A DNA stretch of 64,000 nucleotides, from the NCBI RefSeq assembly GCF_000956505.1, contig NZ_JYIX01000029.1:1-64000 (forward strand), written 5' to 3'. Under the pieces are notes generated by a model. It did not search any database. It was not told where the DNA came from and saw only the letters and a list, made by a program, of their open reading frames with translations. Below, piece after piece: positions 32,595 to 41,243 of this stretch; the stretch's first letter is position 1, and each line of letters opens with the position of its first letter. This DNA comes from Microbacterium azadirachtae (GTDB lineage Bacteria > Actinomycetota > Actinomycetes > Actinomycetales > Microbacteriaceae). Both the position numbers and the translations under genes were made by a program.

Positions 32595-34045
32595 GCGGTC
32601 AGCTCGATCCGGTGGCCGCCGAGGTGACGGATCACGTCGGCGTCGTGCGTGACGGCGACGACGGCCGTGCCGCGGGCGATCTCCTCCTGCAGCAGGCTCA
32701 CGATGCCGATCCAGCCGCGGCGATCCTGCCCGAAGGTAGGCTCGTCGAGCACGATCACCGCGGGCGCGGCGGCGAGCACGGTCGCGACCGAGAGCCGGCG
32801 CTTCTGCCCTCCCGACAGCGTGAAGGGGTTCGCGGCGGCGAGCGCGGTCAGCCCGAGCCGCTCCAGCAGGGCGTCCACGACGGCGTCGATCCGGTCCTTG
32901 TCCCAGCCGAGCGCGCGCGGCCCGACCGCGAGCTCGTCGCGCACGGTCTGCGTGAGGAACTGGTGCTCGGGATCCTGGAAGACCATCCCGATACGGGTGA
33001 GCAGCTCTCGCGACGTCCAGCGGATCGGAGCCCGGCCGCGTCGCCCCCGGAGACTCTCCGCCGCCTGAACGGTGCCGTCGAGCGCGTCGAGGAGCCCCGC
33101 GAGCGTGAGCGCGAGCGTGGACTTGCCCGCGCCGTTCGGACCGACGATCAGCGTCGCCTCGCCATCCGGCACCGCGAGGTCGAGCCCGCGCTGCACGGCA
33201 TGACGGCGATCCCTGGTGACGGCAAGAGCGCGGGCCGCGAGGATCGCATCGGCGGGGTCCACTGCCGGACGCACCGGCAGCACCGGAAGTCCCACCGGAT
33301 GCCCCGGCACCCACACGCCTGCTTCCGCGAGGGCGTCGCCGTGCACCAGGAACACCTCGTCCGGGGGGCCGTCGGCGAGGAGGCCGCCGTCCGCGCCGAC
33401 GACGATCACCCGGGTCATCAGATCCGCCCACACCGCAGTGCGGTGCTCGATGACCACGAGCGTGGCTCCGGTCGCGGCCACGACGCGCTCGACGCTCGCG
33501 CGGATCTCCTGCACGCCGTCGGGGTCGAGGTTGGCCGTCGGCTCATCCAGCAGCAGCAGCCCCGGTTGCATGGCGAGAGCCCCGGCGAGCGCAAGCCGCT
33601 GCTTCTGACCGCCCGAGAGCGCCGCCGTGGGACGGTCCAGCGGCACGTCGAGGCCGACGGCGCCGAGCGCCTCGGCGACGCACGCGGGAATGTCCTCCGC
33701 GGGCACGCCGAGGTTCTCGCAGCCGAAGGCGACGTCGTCGCCGACCCTGCTCAGCACGACGCCGGCGTCCGGATCCTGCAGGACCAGACCGATCCTGCCC
33801 CGCTGGCTCTCCGGATCGGATCCGTCGACCTGCAGGGATCCGCGGCTCTCACCCTCGTCGGCGTCGCCGAGCAGCCCCGCCATGCCGGTCAGGAGGGTCG
33901 ACTTCCCGGCCCCGGACGCACCGAGCAGGAGCACCCGCTCCCCCGGCTCGATCGTGAACGTCACGTCGCTGACCGCGGGCAGGCGGCGGCCGGCGTAACG
34001 CCAGCCCCACCCGTCCGCGACGACGCGCGCGGCACCCGCGGTCAT
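32591..34045 (-). CDS. ykoD: ECF transporter ATPase with two fused ABC domains
   Basis: 484 residues carrying two complete ABC domains in one chain. Domain 1: GASGAGKST (Walker A), LSGGQKQRLALAGAL (signature), LLLLDEPTANLD (Walker B). Domain 2: GPNGAGKST, LSGGQKRRLSVATVL, VIVLDEPTFGQD. This fusion replaces the separate EcfA1/EcfA2 pair and is typical of YkoD. The start at 34045 is 1 bp after the stop of ykoE. It energises uptake of thiamine or its HMP precursor by the YkoE/YkoC membrane pair. Confidence 0.93.
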   Translation of the reverse strand: MTAGAARVVADGWGWRYAGRRLPAVSDVTFTIEPGERVLLLGASGAGKSTLLTGMAGLLGDADEGESRGSLQVDGSDPESQRGRIGLVLQDPDAGVVLSRVGDDVAFGCENLGVPAEDIPACVAEALGAVGLDVPLDRPTAALSGGQKQRLALAGALAMQPGLLLLDEPTANLDPDGVQEIRASVERVVAATGATLVVIEHRTAVWADLMTRVIVVGADGGLLADGPPDEVFLVHGDALAEAGVWVPGHPVGLPVLPVRPAVDPADAILAARALAVTRDRRHAVQRGLDLAVPDGEATLIVGPNGAGKSTLALTLAGLLDALDGTVQAAESLRGRRGRAPIRWTSRELLTRIGMVFQDPEHQFLTQTVRDELAVGPRALGWDKDRIDAVVDALLERLGLTALAAANPFTLSGGQKRRLSVATVLAAAPAVIVLDEPTFGQDRRGWIGIVSLLQEEIARGTAVVAVTHDADVIRHLGGHRIELTA

Positions 34046-34046
34046 G

Positions 34047-34688
34047 TCAGACCTCGCGGCGGAGCTCGCGTCCGGCGGCGAAGCGGCTGAGAGCGCCGGT
34101 CGCGGCGAGGGCGCGCACGAGCAGCCAGCCGAGGACTCCGGCCAGCAGGGCACCCGAGACGACGAGGGCGCCGAGGTAGATCGCATTGAACTCGGCGGAC
34201 TTCAGGATGTTCGGCGAGCTGCCGTAGAACAGCTCGAAGAGCCAGGCGCCCGCGGCCGCGGCGATGCCGGCGAGGGCGGCGATCGGGAGCGAGAACCGGC
34301 GGTACAGGAAGATCGCGAAGATCAGCTCGGCCCCGAGGCCCTGCGCGATGCCCTCGAGCACCGTGGAAACGCCCCAGATGTTGCCGATCAGCATCGACAC
34401 GATCGCCGCCACGACCTCGACGACGAGCGCGGCGCCGGGCTTGCGGATCACGAGCCCGCCGACCACGCCGCCGAGCAGCCAGATCCCGACGGCGATGCCG
34501 CCGAGACCAGGGGTGAGGCCGTCGGCCGCGGTGAACCAGGCGTAGCCGATCGTGTTCCAGACCCAGAAGACCAGGCCGATCGCGACGCCGAGCACGGCGG
34601 CCACGACGATGTCGACGACGCGCCAGTTCAGGCGACGTGCGACCGCCCCGCTGCTGTTCACGTTCTGTGCGGTTGCAGATGCATGCAT
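34047..34688 (-). CDS. ykoE: ECF transporter S component, thiamine/HMP binding
   Basis: 213 residues from the ATG at 34688, which has GGAGGAGC before it. About six hydrophobic helices; LNWRVVDIVVAAVLGVAIGLVFWVWN at the start, GNIWGVSTVLEGIAQGLGAELIF in the middle and FNAIYLGALVVSGALLAG near the end match YkoE proteins, the substrate-binding subunit for thiamine or hydroxymethylpyrimidine. The TPP riboswitch immediately upstream supports the substrate. First gene of the unit. Confidence 0.92.
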   Translation of the reverse strand: MHASATAQNVNSSGAVARRLNWRVVDIVVAAVLGVAIGLVFWVWNTIGYAWFTAADGLTPGLGGIAVGIWLLGGVVGGLVIRKPGAALVVEVVAAIVSMLIGNIWGVSTVLEGIAQGLGAELIFAIFLYRRFSLPIAALAGIAAAAGAWLFELFYGSSPNILKSAEFNAIYLGALVVSGALLAGVLGWLLVRALAATGALSRFAAGRELRREV

Positions 34689-34696
34689 GAGAAATG

Positions 34697-34790
34697 CTCC
34701 TCCCTGCGCCGGCATGATCCGGATCAGGTTCGACGGTCGAAGCGCGATTCGCTCCCTCTCAGCCCGGCTCGCCGGACTCCCGTGGTGATC
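34697..34790 (-). ncRNA. TPP riboswitch
   Basis: Read on the minus strand, the conserved thi-box pieces are present in order: CACGGGAG, GGGCTGAGAGGGAG, then GACCGTCGAACCTGATCC and GGATCATGCCGGCGCAGGG. These are the pyrimidine-sensing and pyrophosphate-sensing arms of the TPP aptamer. The closing strand of P1 runs straight into the GGAGGAG ribosome site of ykoE at 34697-34704, and no terminator hairpin is visible, so control is probably at translation initiation: TPP binding hides the ribosome site and lowers thiamine uptake. Confidence 0.95.
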
Positions 34791-34871
34791 CGCCCATCCT
34801 AGCCCCGCCGGGGCGCACCGGCGACCGCCTCGTCACACGGCGTGACGCGAGAACGCCCGCGATACCCGCCG

Positions 34872-34900
34872 TTGACAGGGCCGCCAGATACGGTAGGGGG
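34872..34900 (+). promoter_or_regulatory. Candidate promoter of carboxypeptidase gene
   Basis: TTGACA at 34872-34877, 23 bases before the GTG start at 34901. The -10 is unclear (TACGGT at 34890 or TAGGGG at 34894), so the transcript would be leaderless or nearly so. Confidence 0.45.
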
Positions 34901-36826
34901 GTGAACAATGACGACGGTCCGGGGGCCGCCCAGGTCGATCCGGAGATCGCCGACGCCGACGCACCCGCTGCCGACGCCTCCCGCGCGGCCATCGACGAGG
35001 CCGCACCGGAACCCGCAGCGCTGTTCCCCGACGCACCGGAGCCGACCGAACCCGCGCCGTTGTTCCCCCCGCGCGAGGCCCCTGTGGCTGAGCCGCTGTT
35101 CCCCGCGCCGGACGCCCCCACCTCTGCACCGCTTTTCGGAGGCACGACGGACCCGGACCCGTCGGCATCGGTCGTCGACAAGGATCGGACGATCGAGAGT
35201 GCGACGGCGGCGTCCGAGGGCCTCACCACCGGCGAAGCCTCGATGACCTCCGCGACTCCTGCCGCCGGACCGGCCCCGACGGCCTCCCAGACGTCTGCCA
35301 TCGGCGAGGCCCCAGCGATCTCGGCGACGGATCCGGCCCCGGTCGAGCCGTCGGACACTCCGACAGACACCGCCCCCGTCGTGGCCGCTGCGCCTGCCTC
35401 TGCCCCTGTTGCAACCCCCGCTTCCGGTCCCGCCACCAGGGCGCGCACGACCCGGCCGCTGCCCTCGGCATCGCTCGTCCGAGGCCCCGACCGCACCCCG
35501 ACCGCCGCGCTCGCCTGGGTGGACGTGGCCCGGGTCGGCGCCGGCAATGCGGCCGCTGCTGCGGCGTCGTCCCGTGCGCTGCTGGACGATGCCCCGCACC
35601 GCACCCTCGCCCGGCCAGGAGTGCTGCTGCCGCTGGGCGGGGTGCTCGCCGTCGTCATCGCGTACGGTGCCGCGACCACGCTCTGGCCGCTCAATGCCGT
35701 GCAGCCCGTCGCAGCCCCCGTCGCCTTCCAGCCTGCGGCCGCCCCTGCCGCCGCTGCGGCATGGCCCGCCATCGGCAGTGCCGCCGTGGGCGTCGCCGGC
35801 ATCGGCACCGTCGCCTCGGCGGAGCAGCACGCTCCGATGGCGAGCATCACGAAGCTCGTGACGGTGCTCGCCTCACTCGACAAGATGCCACTCAAGGCCG
35901 GCGAGCAGGGTCCGTCCTTCGCGTTCACGCAGGCCGACAGCGACGACTACTGGGACTACCTCCGTCAGGATCAGTCCGCGCTCGACGTCCCGGTGGGCGG
36001 ATCCCTCACGCAGTACCAGTTGTACGAGGGGATCCTGCTCGGTTCGGCGAACAACTACGCCGACCGTCTCGCCCGCGAGGTGTGGGGCTCGGACGAGAAC
36101 TATGCGGCCGCCGCGAATCAGTGGCTGAGCCAGCACGACCTCGCCGACATCACCGTCGTGACGCCCTCCGGCTTCGACTTCGGCAACGTCTCGACCCCCC
36201 GTGCGCTCATCCAGCTCGGAGAGATCGCCGAGAAGAACCCCGTGATCGCCGGGATCGTGAAGCAGAAGAGCGTCGAGCTGCCCGGCGCCGGTGTCGTCAA
36301 GAACACCAACGGCCTCATCGACGACGCCGGCATCGTGGGCATCAAGACCGGCACGATCGGCGACGGCGCCGACACCCGGTACAACCTGCTCTCGGCCAAG
36401 GACGTCACGGATGGGGACGCCACCGTGCGGATCTACGTCGCCGCGCTCGGTCAGGACAGCGACGCGGGTCGGGTCGATGCCTCGCGTGCTCTGTACGCAG
36501 GTCTCGAAGCAGCCCTGAAGGACCAGCCGCAGACGGTGGACAAGGGCGCGACGCTCGGCACGGTCGACACGGCGTGGGGTGAGACCACCCAGGTGGTGGC
36601 CGCCGACAGCGCTCGAGTCGTGCTGTGGAACGGCGCCTCCGCGACGGCGACCACCAAGTTCTCGCTCGGGAACGACTGGAAGGCCGGCGAGAAGGCGGGC
36701 ACGCTCAGCCTCAAGGGCCCGCTGGACTCCGCCTCGGTGCCCCTGGAGCTGCGCACCGCCCTGCACGGCCCGAGCTTCTGGTGGCGCCTCACGCACCCCC
36801 TCGAGCTGTTCGGCCTGACGAAGTAG
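34901..36826 (+). CDS. D,D-carboxypeptidase (S11 penicillin-binding protein) with long cytoplasmic head
   Basis: 641 residues from a GTG start. Residues 1-240 are Ala/Pro/Thr/Glu-rich and disordered, with four copies of an (A/P)xLFP-type motif between 38 and 80. One transmembrane helix follows (about 247-265, LLPLGGVLAVVIAYGAATTL). The catalytic domain has all three active-site motifs: SITK (nucleophile Ser), SANN within LLGSANNYADRLA, and KTGT in VGIKTGTIGDG. By family it trims the terminal D-Ala from cell-wall pentapeptide on the outer face. Usual members have a signal peptide and no 240-residue head, so the head is the odd part. Monocistronic. Confidence 0.9.
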   Translation: MNNDDGPGAAQVDPEIADADAPAADASRAAIDEAAPEPAALFPDAPEPTEPAPLFPPREAPVAEPLFPAPDAPTSAPLFGGTTDPDPSASVVDKDRTIESATAASEGLTTGEASMTSATPAAGPAPTASQTSAIGEAPAISATDPAPVEPSDTPTDTAPVVAAAPASAPVATPASGPATRARTTRPLPSASLVRGPDRTPTAALAWVDVARVGAGNAAAAAASSRALLDDAPHRTLARPGVLLPLGGVLAVVIAYGAATTLWPLNAVQPVAAPVAFQPAAAPAAAAAWPAIGSAAVGVAGIGTVASAEQHAPMASITKLVTVLASLDKMPLKAGEQGPSFAFTQADSDDYWDYLRQDQSALDVPVGGSLTQYQLYEGILLGSANNYADRLAREVWGSDENYAAAANQWLSQHDLADITVVTPSGFDFGNVSTPRALIQLGEIAEKNPVIAGIVKQKSVELPGAGVVKNTNGLIDDAGIVGIKTGTIGDGADTRYNLLSAKDVTDGDATVRIYVAALGQDSDAGRVDASRALYAGLEAALKDQPQTVDKGATLGTVDTAWGETTQVVAADSARVVLWNGASATATTKFSLGNDWKAGEKAGTLSLKGPLDSASVPLELRTALHGPSFWWRLTHPLELFGLTK

Positions 36827-36850
36827 GACCGGATCCGGCCGCACCGGCTC

Positions 36851-36933
36851 CGTTCAGGTCGCACTTTCCCCGCTCAGGTCGCACTTTCTGCCGCTATTGC
36901 CGCCCCGGAAGAGCAAATATCGCGACCTGAACG
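36851..36933. repeat. TTCAGGTCGC nested palindrome
   Basis: Left box CGTTCAGGTCGC at 36851 and its exact complement ending 36933, with a second left copy CGCTCAGGTCGC at 36871. The centre, read on the minus strand, contains AATAGCGGCAG, also the centre of family 2 copy a. Confidence 0.7.
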
Positions 36934-36983
36934 ACGCCGCAAGGCGCCGAGTACGCCGGCCACACCCGGCCACGCCACGAGAA

Positions 36984-37017
36984 AGCGCCGTCGCCCTGCG
37001 AACAGGACGACGGCGCT
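36984..37017. terminator. Bidirectional terminator hairpin
   Basis: AGCGCCGTCG-C-CCTG, loop CGAA, CAGG-A-CGACGGCGCT: a 14-bp stem with one internal mismatch between the convergent carboxypeptidase and ABC exporter genes. Confidence 0.75.
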
Positions 37018-37036
37018 CACGTCGGTGCGGACCGGG

Positions 37037-39310
37037 TCAGACCCTGTCGTCCTCGATCTCCCATGAGGAGCTCTCCGGCGACTCGGCCGACTCGATGACG
37101 CGTTCGGCGACGGCGACCGGGGCGGTCCCCGCACCGATCGCGGCGGCGGCACCGGCCTCGACCTCGGACGCGACGGATCCGTCCACCGGGACCGTGACGG
37201 TCCCGGTGACGAGCGCCTCGTCCGCGTCGGTGTCGCTCGCGGCCTGCTCGAACTGCGACTGGTACAGCCGCCAGTACGCGCCCTGCGCGGCGATGAGTTC
37301 CTCGTGATTGCCCTTCTCCACGATGTCGCCGTGCTCCATCACGAGGATGAGGTCGGCGTCGCGGATCGTGGACAGGCGGTGCGCGATCACGAACGATGTG
37401 CGTCCGTGCCGCAGGGCCGCCATCGCGTGCTGCAGCAGCAGCTCGGTGCGGGTGTCGACGGCCGACGTGGCCTCGTCCAGGATGAGGATCGACGGCTGGG
37501 CGACGAACGCGCGCGCGATCGTGATCAGCTGGCGTTCACCGGCCGACACGTTCGAGGCGTCCTCGTCGAGCTTCGTCTCGTAGCCCTCGGGGAGAGCGTG
37601 CACGAAGCGGTCGACGTACGTCGCCTTGGCGGCGTCGATGACCTCGTCATCCGTCGCGGTCGAACGGCCGTAGCGGATGTTCTCCCGGATCGTGCCCGCG
37701 AACAGCCACGGATCCTGCAGCACCATGCCCGTGCGCGCGCGCAGGTCGGAACGCTCCATCTGGGCGATGTCCTGCCCGTCGAGAAGGATCCGCCCGCCGC
37801 TCAGCTCGTAGAACCGCATGATGAGGTTGACCAGTGTGGTCTTGCCCGCACCGGTCGGGCCGACGATCGCGACCGTCTGGCCTGGCTCCACGCGGAACGA
37901 CAGATCCGTGATGAGCGGGCGGTCCTCCGTGTAGGAGAACGCGACGTGCTCGAACTCGATGACGCCGTTGCCGTCGGTGACGGTGGGTGCGTCCTCGGCA
38001 TCCGGATCCTGCTCCTCCGCGTCCAGCAGCTCGAACACGCGCTCGGCCGAGGCGGTGCCGGACTGCACGACCGCCGCCATTCCGCCCAGCTCGCTGAGCG
38101 GCTGGGTGAATTGCTGGGAGTACTGGATGAACGCCTGCACGTCTCCGAGGCGGAGCTGGCCGCTCGCGACCATGAGGCCGCCCAGCACGGCGAGGCCGAC
38201 GTAGGTGAGGCTGCCGATGAAGGTCATGGCCGGCATCATCAGCCCGGACAGGAACTGGGCCTTGAACGCGGCCTGGTAGAGCTCCTCGTTCTCGACCTGG
38301 AACTTGTCCAGAGCGTCCTTCTCGCGACCGAAGACCTTGACCAGCGCGTGGCCGGAGAAGGCCTCCTCGACGCGTGCGTTCAGACGGCCGACCTTCTTCC
38401 ACTGGATCCCGAACGCCTTCTGCGAACGCGGTCCGATGACGCCGAAGATCACGGCCATGAGCGGCAGCGCCACGAGGGCGACGAGAGCCAGTTGCCACGA
38501 GATCGAGAACATCATGACCAGCACGCCGACCACGGTGAGCACCGAGGTGAGAGCGCCCGACAGCGATTGCTGCATGGTCTGCGTGATGTTGTCGATGTCG
38601 TTCGTGACGCGGGAGATCAGCTCTCCGCGCTGCACCTTGTCGAAGTACGACAGCGGCAGGCGGTTGATCTTCGCCTCGACGTCCTCACGCAGGCGCCACA
38701 TCGTGCGCACCATGATGACGTTGATGACGTAGCCCTGGATCCAGCTCAGCAGCGCGGATCCGACGTAGATCGCGAGCACCGCGGTGATCACCCAGCGCAG
38801 CTGCCCGAAGTCGATCCCGTCGCCGACCTTGAACGGCGCGAACGCGGCCACCATGTCGGCGAACTGGTTCTGGTTCGCCGCGCGCAGCTGCTCGACGACC
38901 TGTGCCTGCGTGGTGTCCTTCGGGAACCCGGGGAAGCCGTTCTGCCCCTTGCCCAGAGCGAGCGAGGTGAATCCCTCGTAGATGATGTTCGTCGCGTTGC
39001 CGAGCACCTTCGGCGCGGCCACGGCGAGCACGACGCCGAGCGCCCCGAAGATCGAGACCAGCACGAACCACACGGCGCTGGGCTTGAGCAGCCCGATCAT
39101 GCGCTTGAAGCTCGGGCCGAACTGGCTCGCCTTGCCGGGAGCGGGGCCGTCGAACATCCCACCGCCCTGCTGGCGCGCCTTCTCGGCCTGCTCGGCCTCC
39201 TCCTTCTCGGCGTCGGTCATCTCGACGGTCGCCGACGCGCCGGCGTACTTCGCCCGGCGGGCCTGGATGCGCTCTGCGCGTGCGGCCTTCTTGTCCACGT
39301 TGTCGCTCAT
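37037..39310 (-). CDS. ABC exporter subunit (ATPase fused to permease)
   Basis: 757 residues. A charged head (about 60 residues) precedes the six-helix transmembrane domain (about 75-440; SYFDKVQRGELISRVTNDIDNI is typical), then the ATPase domain: GPTGAGKTT (Walker A), NVSAGERQLITIARAF (signature, with SAGE replacing SGGQ) and ILILDEATSAVDTRTE (Walker B). An Asp/Val/Ala-rich tail of about 60 residues closes the chain. A 60-residue insertion between the first two helices contains NGFPGFPKDTT and faces outward. Start overlaps the stop of the partner gene as ATGA; together they form a heterodimeric exporter of the BmrCD/TM287-288 type. Confidence 0.92.
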   Translation of the reverse strand: MSDNVDKKAARAERIQARRAKYAGASATVEMTDAEKEEAEQAEKARQQGGGMFDGPAPGKASQFGPSFKRMIGLLKPSAVWFVLVSIFGALGVVLAVAAPKVLGNATNIIYEGFTSLALGKGQNGFPGFPKDTTQAQVVEQLRAANQNQFADMVAAFAPFKVGDGIDFGQLRWVITAVLAIYVGSALLSWIQGYVINVIMVRTMWRLREDVEAKINRLPLSYFDKVQRGELISRVTNDIDNITQTMQQSLSGALTSVLTVVGVLVMMFSISWQLALVALVALPLMAVIFGVIGPRSQKAFGIQWKKVGRLNARVEEAFSGHALVKVFGREKDALDKFQVENEELYQAAFKAQFLSGLMMPAMTFIGSLTYVGLAVLGGLMVASGQLRLGDVQAFIQYSQQFTQPLSELGGMAAVVQSGTASAERVFELLDAEEQDPDAEDAPTVTDGNGVIEFEHVAFSYTEDRPLITDLSFRVEPGQTVAIVGPTGAGKTTLVNLIMRFYELSGGRILLDGQDIAQMERSDLRARTGMVLQDPWLFAGTIRENIRYGRSTATDDEVIDAAKATYVDRFVHALPEGYETKLDEDASNVSAGERQLITIARAFVAQPSILILDEATSAVDTRTELLLQHAMAALRHGRTSFVIAHRLSTIRDADLILVMEHGDIVEKGNHEELIAAQGAYWRLYQSQFEQAASDTDADEALVTGTVTVPVDGSVASEVEAGAAAAIGAGTAPVAVAERVIESAESPESSSWEIEDDRV

Positions 39311-41034
39311 GCGTCCACCCCCAGCTGCGACTCGACGATCTCTCTATAGGTGTCGCTCGTCTCCAGCAGCTGCTCGTGCGTGCCGACGGCGACCATGGTG
39401 CCGCCCTCGAGGACGACGATGCGGTCGGCGTCGGTGATGGTCGAGACGCGCTGCGCGACGACGATCTTGGTCACGTGCGGCAGTTCCCGCCACAGCGCCT
39501 GGCGCAGCCGGGCGTCGGTGGTGAGGTCGAGCGCCGAGAACGAGTCGTCGAAGACGAGGATCTCGGGCTGGTGGAGGATCGCACGGGCGATCGCGAGCCG
39601 CTGGCGCTGGCCGCCGGACACGTTCGTCCCGCCCTGCGCGATGCTGGAGTCCAGCCCGTCGGGCATCTCCGACACGAAGTCCCTCGCCTGCGCGATGTCG
39701 AGCGCGGCCCACAGCTCCTCGTCGGTGGCCTCCTCGCGCCCGTAGCGCAGGTTGGAGGCGATCGTTCCGCTGAACAGGAACGGACGCTGCGGCACGAGTC
39801 CGATGCTCTTCCAGAGCACATCGACATCGGCCTGGCGCACGTCCGTGCCGCCGACGGAGGCGGAGCCGCCCGTGACGTCGAACAGTCGGGGGATGAGCGA
39901 GATCAGGGTCGTCTTGCCCGCGCCGGTGGATCCGACGATCGCGACGGTCTCGCCGGGCTCCGCCGCGAAGCTGATCCCGTGCAGCACCGGCGACTCGGCG
40001 CCGGGGTACGTGAAGGAGACGTCGTCGAAGGCCACGGATCCCGGGATCGGGAAGGTCTTAACGCCGTTCTCCGGGCGGGTCATGCTCTGCTCGGCGTCCA
40101 GCACCTCGCCGACGCGCTCGGCGGAGACCGCGGCGCGCGGGATCATCATGGCCATGAAGCTGGACATGATGATGCCCATCATGATCTGACCGATGTACTG
40201 CATGAATGCGAACAGCGTGCCGACCTCGACCGTGCCGTTGTTCACCTCGATGCCGCCGAACCAGATCACGCCCACGATGGTGACGTTCAGGATCAGCATG
40301 AACAGCGGGAAGAGCAGGACGAAGAGCGAACCGACGTTGCGGCCGACGACCATGATGTCGGTGTTGGCGCCGCGGAAGCGCTCCTCCTCGATGCGCTCGC
40401 GCACGAACGCGCGCACCACGCGGACGCCGGTGAGCTGCTCGCGCATGATGCGGTTGACGTTGTCGAGCTTGCCCTGGTAGCTGCGGAACAGCGGGACCAT
40501 GCGGCCGATGATGATGCCGGCGACGATGAGCAGCGCTGGCACCGAGACGGCGATGAGCCAGCTCAGACCCAGGTTGGTCTGCAGCGCCATGATGATGCCG
40601 CCGATCGCGAGCAGCGGGGCGGTGATGAACATCGTCGAGCCCATCATCGCCAGCATCTGCACCTGCTGCACGTCATTCGTGTTGCGGGTGATCAGCGAGC
40701 CGGCGCCGAACTGCGAGACCTCGCGCTCGGAGAAGCCGCTCACGCGGGCGAACACGTCGGCGCGGATGTCGCGGCCGAGGCTCATCGCCGCGCGCGCAGC
40801 GAAGTAGGTCGCGATGACGGAGGCGATGATCTGGCCGAGCGAGACCGCGAGCATGAGCCCGCCGTGCGACCAGATGTAGGCGGTGTCGGCGTTGGCGACG
40901 CCCTTGTCGATGATGTCTGCGTTGAGGCGCGGCAGGTAGAGCGCGGCGAAGGCGCTGCCGAACTGGAACACCAGGACGCCGAGCAGCAGCCACTTATAAC
41001 GCTTCAGATAGCGGAAGAGGATCTTTCCGAGCAC
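39307..41034 (-). CDS. ABC exporter subunit (ATPase fused to permease), partner
   Basis: 575 residues from the GTG at 41034 (VLGKILFRYLKRYKW), with AAGGAAAG before it; longer frames to 41127 have no ribosome site. Six transmembrane helices, then an ATPase with GSTGAGKTT, NVSGGQRQRLAIARAIL (canonical signature) and ILVFDDSFSALDLTTD, where the Walker B catalytic Glu is replaced by Asp (DDS). That is the mark of the degenerate site in heterodimeric exporters, and the partner has DEA. It is the first gene of the pair. Cargo unknown; drugs, lipids or peptides are possible. Confidence 0.92.
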   Translation of the reverse strand: MLGKILFRYLKRYKWLLLGVLVFQFGSAFAALYLPRLNADIIDKGVANADTAYIWSHGGLMLAVSLGQIIASVIATYFAARAAMSLGRDIRADVFARVSGFSEREVSQFGAGSLITRNTNDVQQVQMLAMMGSTMFITAPLLAIGGIIMALQTNLGLSWLIAVSVPALLIVAGIIIGRMVPLFRSYQGKLDNVNRIMREQLTGVRVVRAFVRERIEEERFRGANTDIMVVGRNVGSLFVLLFPLFMLILNVTIVGVIWFGGIEVNNGTVEVGTLFAFMQYIGQIMMGIIMSSFMAMMIPRAAVSAERVGEVLDAEQSMTRPENGVKTFPIPGSVAFDDVSFTYPGAESPVLHGISFAAEPGETVAIVGSTGAGKTTLISLIPRLFDVTGGSASVGGTDVRQADVDVLWKSIGLVPQRPFLFSGTIASNLRYGREEATDEELWAALDIAQARDFVSEMPDGLDSSIAQGGTNVSGGQRQRLAIARAILHQPEILVFDDSFSALDLTTDARLRQALWRELPHVTKIVVAQRVSTITDADRIVVLEGGTMVAVGTHEQLLETSDTYREIVESQLGVDA

Positions 41035-41207
41035 AGGCGGACTTTCCTTGTGGGAGCGGACTTCCCGAGGGGAAGCGGAAGAAGTCGAGAATCGACCACG
41101 AATCACCCTGCCACGCGGCACCGACATTCACATCCCCCTTGAGGAGGATCGGCTCAGATCTTCGCTGAGGGCGAAACGAATCCCTGCTCGCGCCGAGATT
41201 TGCGGAT

Positions 41208-41223
41208 CCGGTTAAGAAACCGG
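41208..41223. terminator. CCGGTT-AAGA-AACCGG inverted repeat
   Basis: A perfect 6-bp stem 21 bases after the stop of the gene at 41244 (minus strand). It is short and lacks a U-tract, so a weak terminator at best. Confidence 0.35.
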
Positions 41224-41243
41224 GACACCCTGCGGAAGGTTCG

